NCBI GenBank assembly: GCA_017165825.1
Contig: CM029369.1
Coordinates: forward strand, 18,190,139 to 18,254,138
Reading direction: 5' to 3'
Length of the DNA: 64,000 nt
Origin: Hepsetus odoe
Taxonomy: Eukaryota > Chordata > Actinopteri > Characiformes > Hepsetidae
The position numbers and the translations under genes were made by a program. Below are positions 48,273 through 61,698 of this stretch, piece after piece; within the stretch, counting starts at the first letter, position 1, and each line of letters starts with the position of its first letter. The notes under the pieces were generated by a model that saw only the letters and a list, made by a program, of their open reading frames with translations, ran no database searches and was not told the origin of the DNA.

Positions 48273-49582
48273 ACTAAACACCCATTCTGCACAATGGGCT
48301 CTACTTGTTTTAGCCCTGCGCAATGTTATCTGTTGTCACTAGCTCGGCTCCTTAATTACAAAAGGAAGTAAGGAAACCAGATGCTATACACGCAGGTATA
48401 CACTGCACCTCCTCACACTTATTCACACACCTCTGCACACATTGGTGTAAGAGCATCATCTGCTCAGTTCCCATGAACATTTATTTAGTATCTACCATTG
48501 TCTGTCTGGCTGTGTCATGGTTCCATCACATTTTTAAAAATGCTCCCTCTCTGTGTGTTGTAGCATAGCAACAACAAGATCCCTGAAACTGATCTAGAGT
48601 AGTTTTTGAAAGATGGATGCTGATCACAGGCAGGCTAGAAATTCGATGCTGCATTATTTAATGTGAGCTACAGACAGAAGTTATTTGGCAGCCAGTACTT
48701 CCCTGTGAAAAAAAAATCCATACTAGTGGTTAAGATATAGTTGCCCTGAGTTACTCCATCACATGTCCAGCTATTTGGCCGAAGGTAATGATATTGAAAA
48801 CAATGATGCATTTCATAGTAAATGAAATATTCTGTTGATTAAATAATAGTATGAAACCAGCACCTGTCTTCACCTGGTGTTTTTTTGCAATTAGCAGGAC
48901 TTTTATTTCAAAGTGCCTCTTGTAGGTTTTTAATCCTGTGTCGACCACCAGCGCTTTCTTTCTTAAGTGTTATAGGTTAATATACAGGACAGTTGTTTTG
49001 TATAAATCAATGCCTATAGCAGATTGTTTATTGGATTTTCACTACTGGAGCACTTTCAGTTAGAGCTCTTTATAAGTATGGTTTATTGACTGTGGTGCTC
49101 TTTGATATCGAAATGCTTTATTAGCTTTGTAGTTTCTATATGTACACCCACAGATATTTCTTGCAGACATGCTTCATCAAAGTGATCATTATTCCTTTGT
49201 AGGGCTGATATTATGCAAAGGCCATGTCTAGACTCATACCTTTGTTGCATTAGAAATGTATCCCCATGCCCTGCATATTAAGCCATACCTGGGTGCCATC
49301 TGTGTTGAACTTTTTTTATTTTTTTTCCAAGAGCACTCCACTCCTCTTTCATATCATGTTGTTTGTATGTCATGAACATAAAAGTAAAATTATGAAATCA
49401 ACACTATAGCTCTCCCTACAGAATTTCTTTTTGAAATATTTTTGCAAGTCTGTGTCCCCCAAAAATCCTTAGTTTATTAGGTATGTACATAATTCAAGTG
49501 TCAGATTAAATATTGCCCTCATCTACTTCTTTATATATTTTGTTAATATCTTTAAGCTTGGTATGGGAAACTATATAATAAA
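48273..49582 (+). other. naxd: naxd 3' untranslated region with AATAAA at 49577-49582
   Basis: There is no coding signal after the stop. The clearest polyadenylation signal is AATAAA in CTATATAATAAAAATAG at 49577-49582. The extent is inferred; shorter forms are possible. Confidence 0.5.
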
Positions 49583-49784
49583 AATAGATTCCCTTCTGCG
49601 TGTGTGTGTGAATTTCATTGCCTCAGAACGTTACTCAACAGCATGATGTGCTGTGATTAATCTAAATGCTGCTTTTATTAATGAAATTAAACTACAGGCT
49701 TGGTTTACTTTGTCCGTCACCCATCTACAGGTAGAGGAGAGGAAGCCAGGTAAACAAACAGAAAAACATAAAGTATACTGAGGG

Positions 49785-49962
49785 TAGAAATAACTGAAGT
49801 GAGTATTTGTCATTGCAAAAGACAACCTTTACCCTTCTCCTATACACACGTGCAGCAGGGGGCAGCTATTTAACATCCCTGGGGAGCAGTGATGGTGACG
49901 GTACCTTGCTCAAGACATGATCTTGGTGCCTAGTCCATAACCTCTAAACCATCACTGCCCCT
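49785..49962 (-). mobile_element. SINE family B, truncated
   Basis: The minus strand shows GGGGCAGTGATGGTTTAGAG, then GAGCAAGGTACCGTCACCAT and the tail words of family B. Part of the tRNA-like head is missing, with no clear B box. It lies between naxd and eaf2. Confidence 0.7.
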
Positions 49963-50396
49963 TTGTCAATTAAGAAAATGTCATTGGTTAAAACCATGTA
50001 TCAGAATAACATTTCACTTTAGACACTTTCAAGTGAGTACCAATGTCCTTTAAATCAACTAGAAAGGAAAATAAAGGACTTTTATTTAAGCTAATGTAGA
50101 CTGAGGTCGTCTCTACATGCATGAACAGTACAGGATTATTTTTATACTCGCATTAGCCATCACTTCTATAGTTTATATGATAAGAAAACGTGTTTTTAGG
50201 GCGGTTGTTTAATAAGAAATAAAGATTTTTCCTCCCTATTCCCGAAGCTCTTGCCTGAGGACTTTTATTTTTGAAACGCTGATAGGCTGTAAAACCCGTG
50301 GGGGTCTCTGCACCCTGAGGTGTCTAACGCTCGTTCTGTGGAAAGACGTGTAAAGTTAGAAAGCCTGGGACGACATATGAGAGAAAACTCATTAGA
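49963..50396. promoter_or_regulatory. eaf2 upstream region / 5' UTR
   Basis: About 430 bp precede the eaf2 start codon. The part nearest the gene (50280-50396) has more CG and no repeat. Promoter function is assumed from position only. Confidence 0.35.
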
Positions 50397-53300
50397 ATGA
50401 ATGGAACAGCTTTTTCCAACTTTGACAACCAGGAACATGTTCTCAAATTAGGCGAAACTTTTGAGAAACATCCAAAAAGTTCCTTCCATACGGTACGATG
50501 TAAGTGGCTTTTTTAAACCTGCATTTTAAAAAAAAAAAGATCATATTTAGTCACTCTCTTCGATGATCGTAACAACTAGGCCAACCTCTGTTTCTTTGTT
50601 TCCTGTTTTTTACAGAAATTAATACATTTATTTTAGTTTCCTGAATCAAAATGTTCAGGCAGTTTCTTAGGCAGCTAAGGCTGGTAGTCCTACGTTACTT
50701 TCTGGGTTCGGAGTTTCCGAGCTACAGTAGATAGTCACTGTCGAGACGGGTCTTTCGTCGTTAAAACGATTAAACAGGGTTTATGTATCCTCGATCCACC
50801 TGTAAAAGTTAAAAACTGTGATGAGAAGGTGATTAATTCACTTTAGATTGCCTTTTCACATCCGCTTCATGAGCTTTAGCCCTCTGCTGGCGTTGTGCCA
50901 AAGTGCCACTAGACATGAGACCACATTTCTGGTTTCAGAAAACGAGTCAAACTTGAGTACCAGTAAAACAAATATTAGTTAACGATGTTACAGATACATG
51001 TGAAATTTACTGAAACTGTTTTGACAGGTTTCTCGTGTAGTGTCACAGTCTGAGCCTGAATTTGTAAAAGTGATTTGGCAGCTTTCATGGCTCTGTGAGA
51101 TTGTTACTCCGAGGTCACCATGAGCTTCATGATCTTACAAGAGATTGGGTGTTTAGTATGGAAGGTTACGGTTCTGCTGTGAATTGACGAACCATTTCAT
51201 TTGGGGATCGAGTAAAAAAGAAAAAATGCATTGAGAGAAAATAAAACGAATATTTACACATGCTCAAAGACATGCAGCAGTAGTATAATGGTCTTATTAG
51301 GAGGTTTGTGGTTGTGGTTTATAAGAGAGGATGTGCAGGTGGTCGGGGTGATGCAGCAAAATGCAGAAGACCGGAAGAAGTTCAAACAGATGGTCTACTG
51401 TGGCGTTCCCTGAACAAGAGCAGGCAAAAGAAGTGGCATAATGGTCAGACGACCTCAAATGAACCATGTTTTTCTATTTTACAGAAATATATAAGCTTTC
51501 TTTGCATTGAAACTACATTCAAATGCAGTAGAACGGTCCACTGGCGATAAACCCGGGGGAAATTCCTTCATGTGAAAAGAAACTGATCTGAAATGGACCT
51601 CTTGTGAAAGTAGTTGAGTAAATGTGCAAGTAAAGCGCCGACAATCCAAATGAGTATTTCTAGTGTTAAAGGATAATTTGAGGGAATTTTCCACCACAGT
51701 TCACTTGTAGGAATTCTGCTTAAGTATTAAATTCATCTTTTAGTTTTAATGATTAAATGTTCAAAATAATGTATTACTATTGAAATCTGAATTGTTGCAT
51801 GGAAAAAGATTTTTACATAGAATGGTTTTGCTTGCACACAGCTACCATAAACATCACTAACCTTTACTACCAACCATCTAACCTGTTGATATTATTTGTG
51901 CATGCATTTGTGTGCAGATGACTTCAAGCCTGCCTCTATAGACACTACATGTGAGGGAGAGCTCGAGGTGGGCAAGGGAGAACAAGTGACTATAACCTTG
52001 CCTAACTTGGAGGTAAGGCCACTGCAGCCCACCTGTATGAGTCAATAAAGAGGAAATGGGGTGATACTGCATTAACAAAGGCGATGAAACAATTCTGCAC
52101 ATCGTGGTGTATCCAATCTGCTTGCAAATAACACAGTCGCTTATGGCTATAGCATTAGATTGGGTTCATTAATAAAACACTTTTTATGTCCAAGGTTGTA
52201 CTTTTGTAATGTTGAGAGCTCTAACAAACTGAAATTGTCAATGTTAACATACTTATTCCAGGCCCATTTTTATCCAGTCCTAATATTTGCTGTTTCAAAA
52301 AATTTATCAAATCAGTATAGTGTTCATTTTTTAAGCAAATCAAAGAACGCCTTTTGTGAACAGTTTCACAACTTGTTGTTTTCATAGCTGCTAATATTAA
52401 CAATTTTCTCCCTTCATATCCCACAGGGATCCACTGCTCCGGTTACAGTATTTAAAGGGTCCAAAAAACCTTACACAAAGGAGTGCATCCTCATTGTAAA
52501 CCATGACACGGGAGAGTATCGCCTGGAGAAGCTTAGTAGTAACATTGCAGTCAAAAAGACCAGGTTGGTGTATTTCACATGAACACCTGCTGTTGAAATA
52601 ATGAAATGTTTGCTCTCTCAGTAAGCACTCCTAAGCTTTAATGAATGTTTCTCTGTGTGTTTCTTCTGGCAACGCAAAGGGCGGAGGGCAGCAGCAAGAT
52701 CCAGTCAATGCTGGAGCAGCAAACTAATCGGCTCAGTCAGCAAATGAAGAGCGGCAATGGAGGGAAGGCTCCAAGCAGCTCTAAGAGTTCCCCTCCTAAA
52801 GAGAAGATGTCTCCTGTATCCCCAATGGATGACATTGAGAGGGGTAACATGTTATATGAAACATTGGCAGTGGTTTTCTACATTTCTAAGTCATTGTACA
52901 ATGTTTGTGTTTTCATGTTAGACAGGCAAAATATATCTTTTTATGCAAAGCACCTCTTTTTGCTTTCACTCACTCATGCACAAAATGAATCAATGAATCA
53001 CTCATGCATTTAGCAAGCTAAAGATTGACTGTTACAGGCTGTTTATTCTCATAATGCATTTGAACAAAATAGGCTAAATTTGTAACTAGTTTTACCTGTT
53101 GTAACTGATGTGAATCGTCTCTTTTCAAAATGGCTGTTCTAGTGCTTCATTCAGAAACCACTCTGGGCAGAAACTGCTCAGACTTAAGCTAAAATGTTAA
53201 TGGATGGATACATGTAATGTTTTGGGTGTCATAAAAATGATTATTTGAAGCAATATTTTTCGTAAGTAGACTGGGGAGTGATTGATAAGTTTTAATGACA

Positions 53301-53847
53301 TTTATATCAAACTCTGTTTCACAAAAGAGAAAAAAATGGGTTTTTCTGTGATCTCCCTGTAAGCTGAGGTAGATCACCTTCCTGGAAAAAAGACTTCAGG
53401 CCCCAGCATGTGCCTCAAGCACATTTCCAGCAGCATGTTCCAGCATGTTTGTATATGTTTTCTAGAGCTGATGGCTGAAGCGAGAGTAATGGATCAGATG
53501 AGCAGTGGCGACAGCTCTTCGGACTCACATAGTTCCTCATCGTCCAGCAGTGAAGACAGCTCAAGCAGTAGCGACTCTGAAGATGAAACTCGACCTTCTT
53601 CAGGTGTGCCCCACACAGGGTCTGCTCCTACCCAGAGTATGCCCATCCTCACATCTGAAGAGCGCATGGAAGAGGAAGGTGGACTCCTCATGAACACACT
53701 TAGTGAGTTTTTCCCATTTGGTCCGTTACTTTTACAAGGTTATCAGAGTGACATTTTGCTTTAATTTAGCACCCTTCCATTCTGTGTTTTCTTACAGAAA
53801 ATGATCTTCAGCTCAGTGAATCTGGCAGCGAGAGTGATGACGACTGA
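50397..53847 (+). CDS. eaf2: ELL-associated factor 2
   Basis: Six exons, 50397-50499, 51918-52012, 52427-52563, 52680-52843, 53466-53702 and 53798-53847, give 261 residues (human EAF2 260). EAF proteins bind ELL and raise RNA polymerase II elongation, acting in the nucleus within little/super elongation complexes. Residues 1 to about 105 are the conserved EAF domain (HVLKLGETFEKHPKSSFHTV, FKPASIDTTCEGELEVGKG, PVTVFKGSKKPYTKECILIV, HDTGEYRLEKLSSN). The linker KMSPVSPMDDIERELMAEA and the C-terminus LLMNTLKNDLQLSESGSESD resemble EAF2 more than EAF1. A Ser/Asp/Glu-rich stretch (DSSSDSHSSSSSSSEDSSSS) is the transactivation region. All splice sites are GT-AG. It lies downstream of naxd in the same direction, about 2.1 kb away. 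Confidence 0.96.
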
Positions 53848-54743
53848 GCACATAGGTCTTGAAAACCACCTACCCTGAAGCTAGGATAAACGGAGTATGT
53901 GTTCAGGAAGCGCTTGGTCAACTGATACATTAGAATTTTAATAAGCGTCAACTTTCATTTATTAAATGTTTCCTTTCTTACAGTTTTTAAACAGCAATCA
54001 TTTCTATCAACGCCTGGTTGTGTGGTTGACAGGTTTGAAAGCTGTGTGATTTCCATATGTTCGAAACATGGATTCATTATTTATTTTGTTATGCTGTGTA
54101 GATCCTAGTTGTATAGGGCTCTCTTAATACACAGTTGCCTCCTCTTAGCATGCACAAAGTATGCATTGGTGCCATATTTGTGGGAGAAAAACATGAGTTT
54201 CCAGGAAATATGTGATCATCTAGGTGTGTTTTTTTTTTTTTTTTTTTGTTTTGTTTTTGTTTTGTTTTTTGAGGCTGATTGTTTAAGTCCCAACATGGTC
54301 TTAAAGCAAGTCAGTGTGTTTCTTGAAATCGATACACTTTTGTGTTATGTTGTCATCTTGATCTAAAGTCCAGCAACTAATGAATCTGCAAGTCTTGCCT
54401 ATTTCAAAGCTGCAATACTTGAATGTGTGTGTTATAATCCTAGAATATTCTGTGAAACTTGCCTGATCCACATCTGGTGCTTTAGCCTGTCCTTATTATG
54501 TGCTTTTGTTTAGAGGCACGCAACCAGTAATGGAAAAACTAATTTATAGACAGAAAAAAAAATGTCTTCTGGTGTCCAAATGCTCATCTTTGTCTTGCTT
54601 GTCAGCTCATGAGTGTGCGGATGAGAAGTGCCGATCGGAAAATTCATAGATTGCAAGAGGGTCTGTAAGGGTTTCTACATCACCACAGCTCAAATGGAAA
54701 GAGACTAATTTATTAGAGCCTGTGTGATATGATAAAAAATAAA
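53848..54743 (+). other. eaf2: eaf2 3' untranslated region with AATAAA at 54738-54743
   Basis: This is non-coding sequence after the stop, with a T-rich tract (about 54227-54270) and AATAAA at 54738-54743 followed by a T-rich stretch. The extent is inferred from the signal. Confidence 0.55.
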
Positions 54744-54934
54744 TATTAAAGCTGTGTGTAGAACAACATTTTCTCTTTCACGTTCCCTTATGTAAATTGT
54801 GTGCATCACTGCTTGATAAAGAGACACAGGAGCAAAAGATCTTTATGTGGGATATCTTCGTTCAAAGAACGGAGTCTGAGATTAGGGGTTCCTGATTTCA
54901 TTCATTCATTTTAAATTGATAAATGCCACGGTAT

Positions 54935-55142
54935 GAGGGTGGCGGTGCTCTAGCGATCGGGCACTTGCCTATGGACCTATGGCTCAAGAGGTTCCCGGTT
55001 CGAATCCCACCTCCAGCACTACCACCACTGGGTTCCTGAGCAAGACCCTTAACCCTGAGTGTCTCCAGGGGGACTGTCCCTGTAATCAGGACATGGAAGT
55101 CGCTCTGGATAAGAGCGTCTGCTAAATTCCATAAATGTAAAT
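54935..55142 (+). mobile_element. SINE family A, plus orientation
   Basis: The head GGTGGCGGTGCTCTAGCGAT, the B box GGTTCGAATCCC, GAGCAAGACCCTTAACCCTG and the tail AAGTCGCTCTGGATAAGAGC then CTAAATTCC are seen. GGTATG occurs at both flanks (54930-54935, 55143-55148), a possible short target-site duplication. Confidence 0.85.
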
Positions 55143-55705
55143 GGTATGCAGGAATCATCATTTGCTCCTGCATTATTTCCAGAGCCAGTAAACCTAACGT
55201 ATTAACGCCTGATGGGGTTTATGGGACGAATGCAGTGTCCCATCAGTGCCAATGCCCTTCAAAGCAGCGTGAAATGATTTAAAGCCATTTTTCTGAATCT
55301 AGTGTCTCTCTTTGCAACAATGTTTCAGTACAGATCATTCAGGGTTCAGTAAATATATATTTTATTATAAAGTCCCATCACTGATCCAACTGACTATTAA
55401 TATCAAGAAAATTGATGAATCAATATTCATCGGATGCTCCAATGAAACGAGAGCCCCAGCCTGATGGGTGTAACACTGGGAGAGGGAGGTTTACTTTTGC
55501 TCAGGCTGGGTTTCTGGTTTAAAGGGGAAGAGACTCCGTGATCTGGTGAAGTTCATGTGAAAGGACAGGGTGAACAGGGTATGCAGGACCTTTGGACGTG
55601 CCTGCGCAGGTGGAGCAGCCGCCGGTTGTGCGCTTCATAAACAGGAGGCCATTACAGGGCGTCCGGAGTTCGCAGCACAGCGCAGGGACTTTCAGAGGCT
55701 GGGAC
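55143..55705. promoter_or_regulatory. cyp27a upstream region / 5' UTR
   Basis: There is no recognisable repeat or gene. An ATG at 55581 is out of frame with the P450 and runs into a stop after 19 codons, so it would act as an upstream open frame if it is in the transcript. Confidence 0.4.
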
Positions 55706-58700
55706 ATGTGGTGCAGGTCGCTGGTGAGGTCTGGACTGCAGGCATGGAAGCGAGAACAGCAGGCTGGCCTGAAACGCTTCCCTGCCGCTTTACTGAAGGT
55801 GGACGATCGGCGCTCGGGCTCTTCTTCCTCCTCCGTGAGAGAACGGCTGAAGAGCATGGAGGACCTGGGCGGCCCCAGCTTCCTCACTTCCCTCTACTGG
55901 CTGTTTGGGAAAGGCTACTTCCAGATAACTCACCAAATGCAGGTAGTCCCCTCAGACCCTTTCCCAGACGCTTGTAACGTCATGGAAGAGGTTCAGAAAG
56001 TGAGAGAAGTGCATGTTTTCTTGTTTTTGCTCTTCTTTGCACGTGGGAAAGGACGTTGTTCATGATTTCTTCCGTGGAAACCAGTCAGTGTGGAGAAATG
56101 GACTGGGAAAACCTGGCTCAGTCGGGAATAAATAAAGATGTCTCTATACTGTCTGTTGATTTCAGCACAACCCAGTTCAACTTCCTTAACGCCCCAGTAG
56201 CCAAAGTTCACCCATATGAAGTGATGTCTATATACTTTTGGACACATAGGGTCAGTTTCTCAGATTAAGCTTAACCCTAATGGTTGATGCTGGAGTTAAG
56301 TCCAACTTGGCAGGCTTGATCCAAGTCTGGGAATCCAGAACTTGATGTAAAGTGGCTGTTTCACCTGTACTCCTGTTGTTATTTTTGTTCTATGAAGATT
56401 GATCACTCTAACATCTACGGGCCGCTGTGGAAGTCCAGCTATGGGCCGTTGGTGATTGTGAACGTGGCCAGTGCGGAGCTGATAGAGCAGGTCCTGAGGC
56501 AGGAGGGTCGTCACCCAATCCGCACCGACATGCCCCACTGGAGGACTTACCGGGAGCTCCGCAAGCAGGCCTACGGCCCTCTCACAGAGTGAGCGTTCTC
56601 AAGCCCTTTCCATACTGACAAAAGACATCAGTGGCTTTCATTTTGCCACTGCTCAGTTTGAAGTCATTAATTAAAATTACAGAAACGCCAAGTAAAGTAA
56701 CTTCAGCCCTGACTGTTTCTAGTTTGGCATCTACATCGAAATCATAATTTTCTGGAAGCCACAATAACTTGCATCTCTGAGCCATGCTTAATCTCTGATC
56801 ACCAACACTATAAAAGGTATCAAGAGCCGTTATTATATTGTTATTACAGAAAATGTTGCTTTTATGTCCAGACCAAACACTCTTAAAACAGTGCCAAAGC
56901 GACTTCGAAAACATTTGTGCCAAGGATCCAGCAAAGGCAAACAGTACGAAGTTAAAATTATATGACTTTACTAATGCTGGTAGTCCCTGTCTGTGTCCTT
57001 TTTATTTGAAATGGTGTTCAAATATATACTGAAATACTGTGACGCAGCCTCCTAACATGGATCGTGCAGGACAAATAGCTCCAACTGGCCTTCATTTATG
57101 TCTCTTCCACTTTCTGTTAACTGGATTTGATATGGATGAGCAGTGCATTTCTAAAGTTCTGCTCTTTTCTGGGCTGTAGAATAGGAGAAAAATGGCAGCG
57201 CATCAGAAGCATCTTGAACCCTCGTATGTTGAAGCCCAGGCATGTGTCCTCCTACACTAACGCCATCAATGAAGTCGTGAGTGACTTCATAGAGAAGGTG
57301 GCTTGGCTTAGGACAACGAAAGGCAATGGTGTGATGGTGAATGATGTAGCTGGGGAACTCTACAAGTTTGCATTTGAAGGTAAAGGAATCCGTATTGATG
57401 ATTTTATCCACAGTGCACGTTATTTCCCATGTGCTGAGTCTCGTTCCTAAAATGTAATTTAAAGTAGCGTCCCTCTGGAAATATGTTTTCGGTCCATTTT
57501 TGCAGTCCTGTGCACAGTTCCCCTGTTACATTTTTAGAGGGGAAGAGAATAGAAGAAAGCAGTTCTTCAGTACAAGCTCTGACAGGTTGTTAAGACGTTT
57601 TTTTAGTGTAGTGTAACAGTAGGCAGGAAGCGTTACTTTATTAATGTAAACAAATATCATATGACAACGTGGTTTATTTAGAAAATATTCTGATCCAAAC
57701 TATTATCAGTACAACCTTCTATTTTCCAGTACAATCACCATTGTTATTAAGAGGACAGTGCAAGAAAATACTTAATTTCAGCAAAGTTAGTTTCAATCGA
57801 TTACTGTTTCAATTGTTACAGGTTGCATAATCTTTGATAAGCATAATATGCTTAAGAAAGACTGTTTAGACACACATTAGATTTTTATACTTAAAATATA
57901 ACTAGATTTGCATTTGCTTGGGTCTGTACTACTGTGTGTTACTTGTCGATAATTCAGGGGAATGACAGTGAAATATCTACTGTCAGTCAAACAGTATGTG
58001 TAGATTAACCTAAAATCAGTGATGAAGGACATACATGATACGAGGCAAACGGCAGTATTAGAGACCTTGAAGCTGCTTCTTTGTGGCCTTGACTCACTTT
58101 TGGTGAAGTTGATCATTGCTGCAATGTTGATTAGATATAATGTTTTCAGTCCATAAGCACGTCCGACCCTTTGTACGCACACGTCAGACTTTAGACATGA
58201 AAGCAAAGTTTATGATTATGAAGCAATTGCTATGCAAAAAGGACACTCCATTTGGACTGCTCCACCCTGTAATGTAAAACACAAAAAATTTGTCTTTTTT
58301 TTGTTTTCATGCTTGCGATATGGCTGCATTGACAGTATCGTCAGTTAATTACTTTACACATTACAAAGAAAGGAATCATGTAATGGATTTTTACAAAATT
58401 TGATTTTATGAAACACAGAATGATGATTTGTATTTGTATTATATGTATGCATGCATTTTATAATCATTCATGGAATATTTTTGCTTAGACCGAATGTTTT
58501 CCTAATGCATTCACCATTTTGAGAACCTATGCCTTTGTGCAGATCATTCTCTTCACAGGAGAAAAGATCAGAAAGTTTTGTTCGCTCAGTTTGGGTCATT
58601 ACTTTTATGTGTGGCAGGGATATGCTCGGTGCTGTTTGAGACACGGATGGGCTGTTTGAAAGAAGTGGTTCCAGAAGAAACACAAAAGTTTATCTTTTCT

Positions 58701-58958
58701 GTGGGAGAAATGTTTCGCCTCTCTCCCATTGTTGTCCTCTTTCCAAAGTCTCTGTGGCCTTACCTGCCCTTTTGGAAGCACTTTGTGGCTGTTTGGGACC
58801 ACCTTTTCAAAGTTGGTGAGTAAAATCCAAAGTTTAAATTAAATCTTAAATAAACTCATCAGAGTTTAAAAAGCCTCTGCCAAAATCAGGTTCAGATTAA
58901 ATAATCGCAGGTCATTGTATTCTTGGAAGCTGATTCACTGAATCAGCACCATGTTTAC

Positions 58959-58992
<34 letters not shown>

Positions 58993-61698
58993 CTGTGGGA
59001 AGAAACTGGCAAACAATATAAAGGACTAGAGGCTGATGAAAACCAAACCAAAAGATGGATAAACAGTTTAGTTTCTAAAGAAAAACATAGTTTAAAAGCT
59101 ATAGGAAAACCTAACAAAGTGCCTTTTGTCTACATCTGGATAGAATTTTCAGCCTGACAGCCAAGAAATGATCCCATCAGTAACAATAAGAAGGCAATTA
59201 TGTGAAAATAATGTAAAATAAATACCATCAATTAATTTATGCACTTTCTTCTTTTGCTTTCTAAAAATAAATTCACATCTACTAAGGGTTTACTGACAAA
59301 GCAAACCTAATGTATATGGGTGTAAATCAGTTGTCATGAAAAGCTTACATATGTGTCGTGTAGCTTTTTGAGCACCGCTCACGGTGTAACCATGCTGGAA
59401 ATAAAGAAAATTACCAGTATGTGTACCAAATGTTTAAAACACGCACACTGTTCACATGCTGTATTTTTCAGCGGAAGAACTGATTCAGAAAAAGATAGAA
59501 GAGATTCAGGAGAAGATGAAGCTGGGACTGCCTGTAGAGGGAGAGTACCTAACTCACCTTTTGGTCAGTGAGCAGATGTCCCCCACAGAGGTGCTGGGAA
59601 GCATCACTGAGCTGCTACTTGCTGGAGTTGACACTGTACGTTTTAATGTTATTTTGGAAATGGATGGGAACGGTTGGTTTGAATACAAATGTTAAAGCAT
59701 TATCATTTTTTAATTTATTCTCTAGACATCAAACACCATCTCTTGGGCTTTGTACCACTTGGCCCGAGAGCCAGAAATTCAGCAGAGGCTGCATGATGAA
59801 GTGATACGTGTTTGCCCAGGCGACAAAGTGACTTCCAGTGAAGATATCAACAATATGCCTTGGCTGAAGGCCGTTGTTAAAGAAACGCTTCGGTAAGGCA
59901 TTAGCCTGTTCTACTCTTTAAGTGAAAGTGACTATTTATCATTGTGGATGCACAGGACACAGTGAACCACAATAAAATGTACGAGGGTACGTTGCTCAAG
60001 TTTACCTCAGGACAACCTAGTCTGGGGCATGAACCCACATCCTTCTGGTTAAGGGGCTTATTCCCTAACGACTATGCAACCTCTTCAATTCTGACACAAC
60101 ATGCAAGATCTAACACTTTAAAGTCTTAAGCAATAAGCAAACCAAGCTGCCATTTTCTGGTCTATTTTACGGGCTATAGGCTGGGCATCTCATTTCTAAG
60201 CACTAGTTCCTCTCCCTTTCATCACAGAATGCTAAGCTGGGAGTGTGAGGGATAGAATATTCTTTCTCTGAAGCATTTGAAACCAGCCACTACATTGCCA
60301 GCCATCACTGTTATAACTTTATTGGGCAGCTAGAGCCGAAGCAATTTTAGGAGAAATTTCAAATTCATTTATGTCAGACACTTTCTTTGGCTGGCATAAG
60401 TTTGAAGACAAAAATGCCTTTCTAGTGACCCAGTTGTTGTATGGCATAGAGACAAAAAAACTGAAATATAGTTCATTAGACAATAATTATATAATAATTA
60501 TGTAATAATGTTAACATAAAAAGACTATTAAGCTTAAGATAGTAGCAAGATCTAGCGTACGAGTCTCATAGTGGGAAGGCAATGTTACTTAAATGAATGT
60601 GTAAAATCTTAACTTCTTTTCTTTTTTTTTTTAACTGTAAGTGTCTTAACAGCAGAACATGCGACAGATAATCTGGGTACAAGTAGTGTTCCTGACGCCA
60701 TTTGCAATAGTAAACCCCAAAGAAAAAATCAAATCAACCAGGAGGAGTATTTCATGGAGTGTCTATCACTGTTCACACACATCCTGCAGCAACATCCCCT
60801 CTTTTGAGACTCTTGCTTGGTTAAACTCATTATCTTTAGTGAGCAGCTTCTGGGCTTTTGTAAATACAGTGGTGTAAAACATGAAAATGAATTATTCTTA
60901 AAACACTACCCATACCCAGTGAACACAACAAAGACCAGTAAAGTGGGGTGAGGCTTTAGAGGCAGGGTTGGAGGGCAGTGGACAGGGAGGGGGAGAGAAT
61001 GTTCTCATTCTTATCCAGTTTCCAAACAAAGCTTCCCATTATTGCAGTCTTACACATCACAGCTTTAAGCAACCAAATAAGGAAACAGTACCCAAAATAT
61101 GCATGGAAATGTTTCAAATTAGATTTTTTTTTCTTTACTCTTTAGGCTTTACCCTGTAGTGCCGGGGAATGCTCGTGTCACTGCTGAAAATGAAATAGTG
61201 GTGGGTGGCCACCTCTTCCCTAAAAATGTAAGATTTCTGTCTTATTTGATAACTAAAGCAAGATTAATTGTCTGAAAACCTTTTTGTGAAGCACATACAA
61301 TGACACGAATGGCAGGTCACAGAAGACTTTCAAGAATAACATTGATCGTTATATGCCTGAACTTATCGAGTTACCTTTTGTACATCTGACTGTTGAAAAG
61401 TATTGGAACAGTAATTACAAAGAGAATGATAGTAATAATGAATGAGTTTTTGGCTCGCATAGCTCTCCTCACTCACATGAGGCTCTCTTTACAGACTCTG
61501 TTCCACTTGTGTCACTACGCTGTGTCCTATGATGAAAAGATATTTCCTGAGCCCCATGCTTTCTTACCTCAGCGCTGGCTGCGGGGGGAGAAGCAGTTAA
61601 GCCAGCATCCTTTTGGCTCTGTGCCATTTGGCTTTGGCATTCGTGCCTGTCTGGGCCGTAGACTGGCTGAGCTGGAGATGAACCTCATACTGTCCCGG
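55706..61698 (+). CDS. cyp27a1: CYP27A-type mitochondrial sterol hydroxylase P450 (3' partial)
   Basis: Eight exons: 55706-55942, 56398-56588, 57180-57379, 58618-58815, 59472-59635, 59726-59892, 61146-61227, 61495-61698 (481 codons, all in frame). CYP27A enzymes hydroxylate sterol side chains (C26/27) and vitamin D (C25) in mitochondria, with electrons from adrenodoxin. Seen: a basic N-terminus without acidic residues in the first 16 (MWCRSLVRSGLQAWKR), the oxygen-binding helix AGVDTTSNT (from 326), ExxR in KETLR (E383), and the heme loop FGFGIRACLG with Cys465. The final exon, encoding about 45 residues after LILSR, was not found by 64000. RQEGRHPIRTDM, YHLAREPEIQ and CLGRRLAELEM are nearest to CYP27A1, but fish have several cyp27a paralogues (the cyp27a7 type is an option), so the symbol is provisional. 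Confidence 0.9.
57380..58617. other. cyp27a intron 3, no feature recognised
   Basis: This is A+T-rich intron with no repeat family or coding signal that I can support. Confidence 0.6.
58961..58990. repeat. (TG)n microsatellite
   Basis: Fifteen TG units lie in cyp27a intron 4. Confidence 0.95.
59921..60095 (-). mobile_element. SINE family B, diverged, minus orientation
   Basis: AAGTGAAAGTGACTATTTAT, GGACACAGTGAACCACAATA, GTTGCTCAAGTTTACCTCAG and a degenerate B box on the minus strand (GGGTTCATGCCCC) follow the family B order. It lies in cyp27a intron 6. Confidence 0.65.
60096..61145. other. Remainder of cyp27a intron 6, no feature recognised
   Basis: This is intron sequence without a gene or a clear repeat. 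Open frames at 60659-60877 and 60968-61159 have no family resemblance and are not called. Confidence 0.6.

Noticed and set aside
55519..55887. Minus-strand 122-codon frame over the cyp27a first exon
   Set aside because: The plus strand gives a P450 N-terminus that splices in frame to seven further exons; the minus frame is its shadow.
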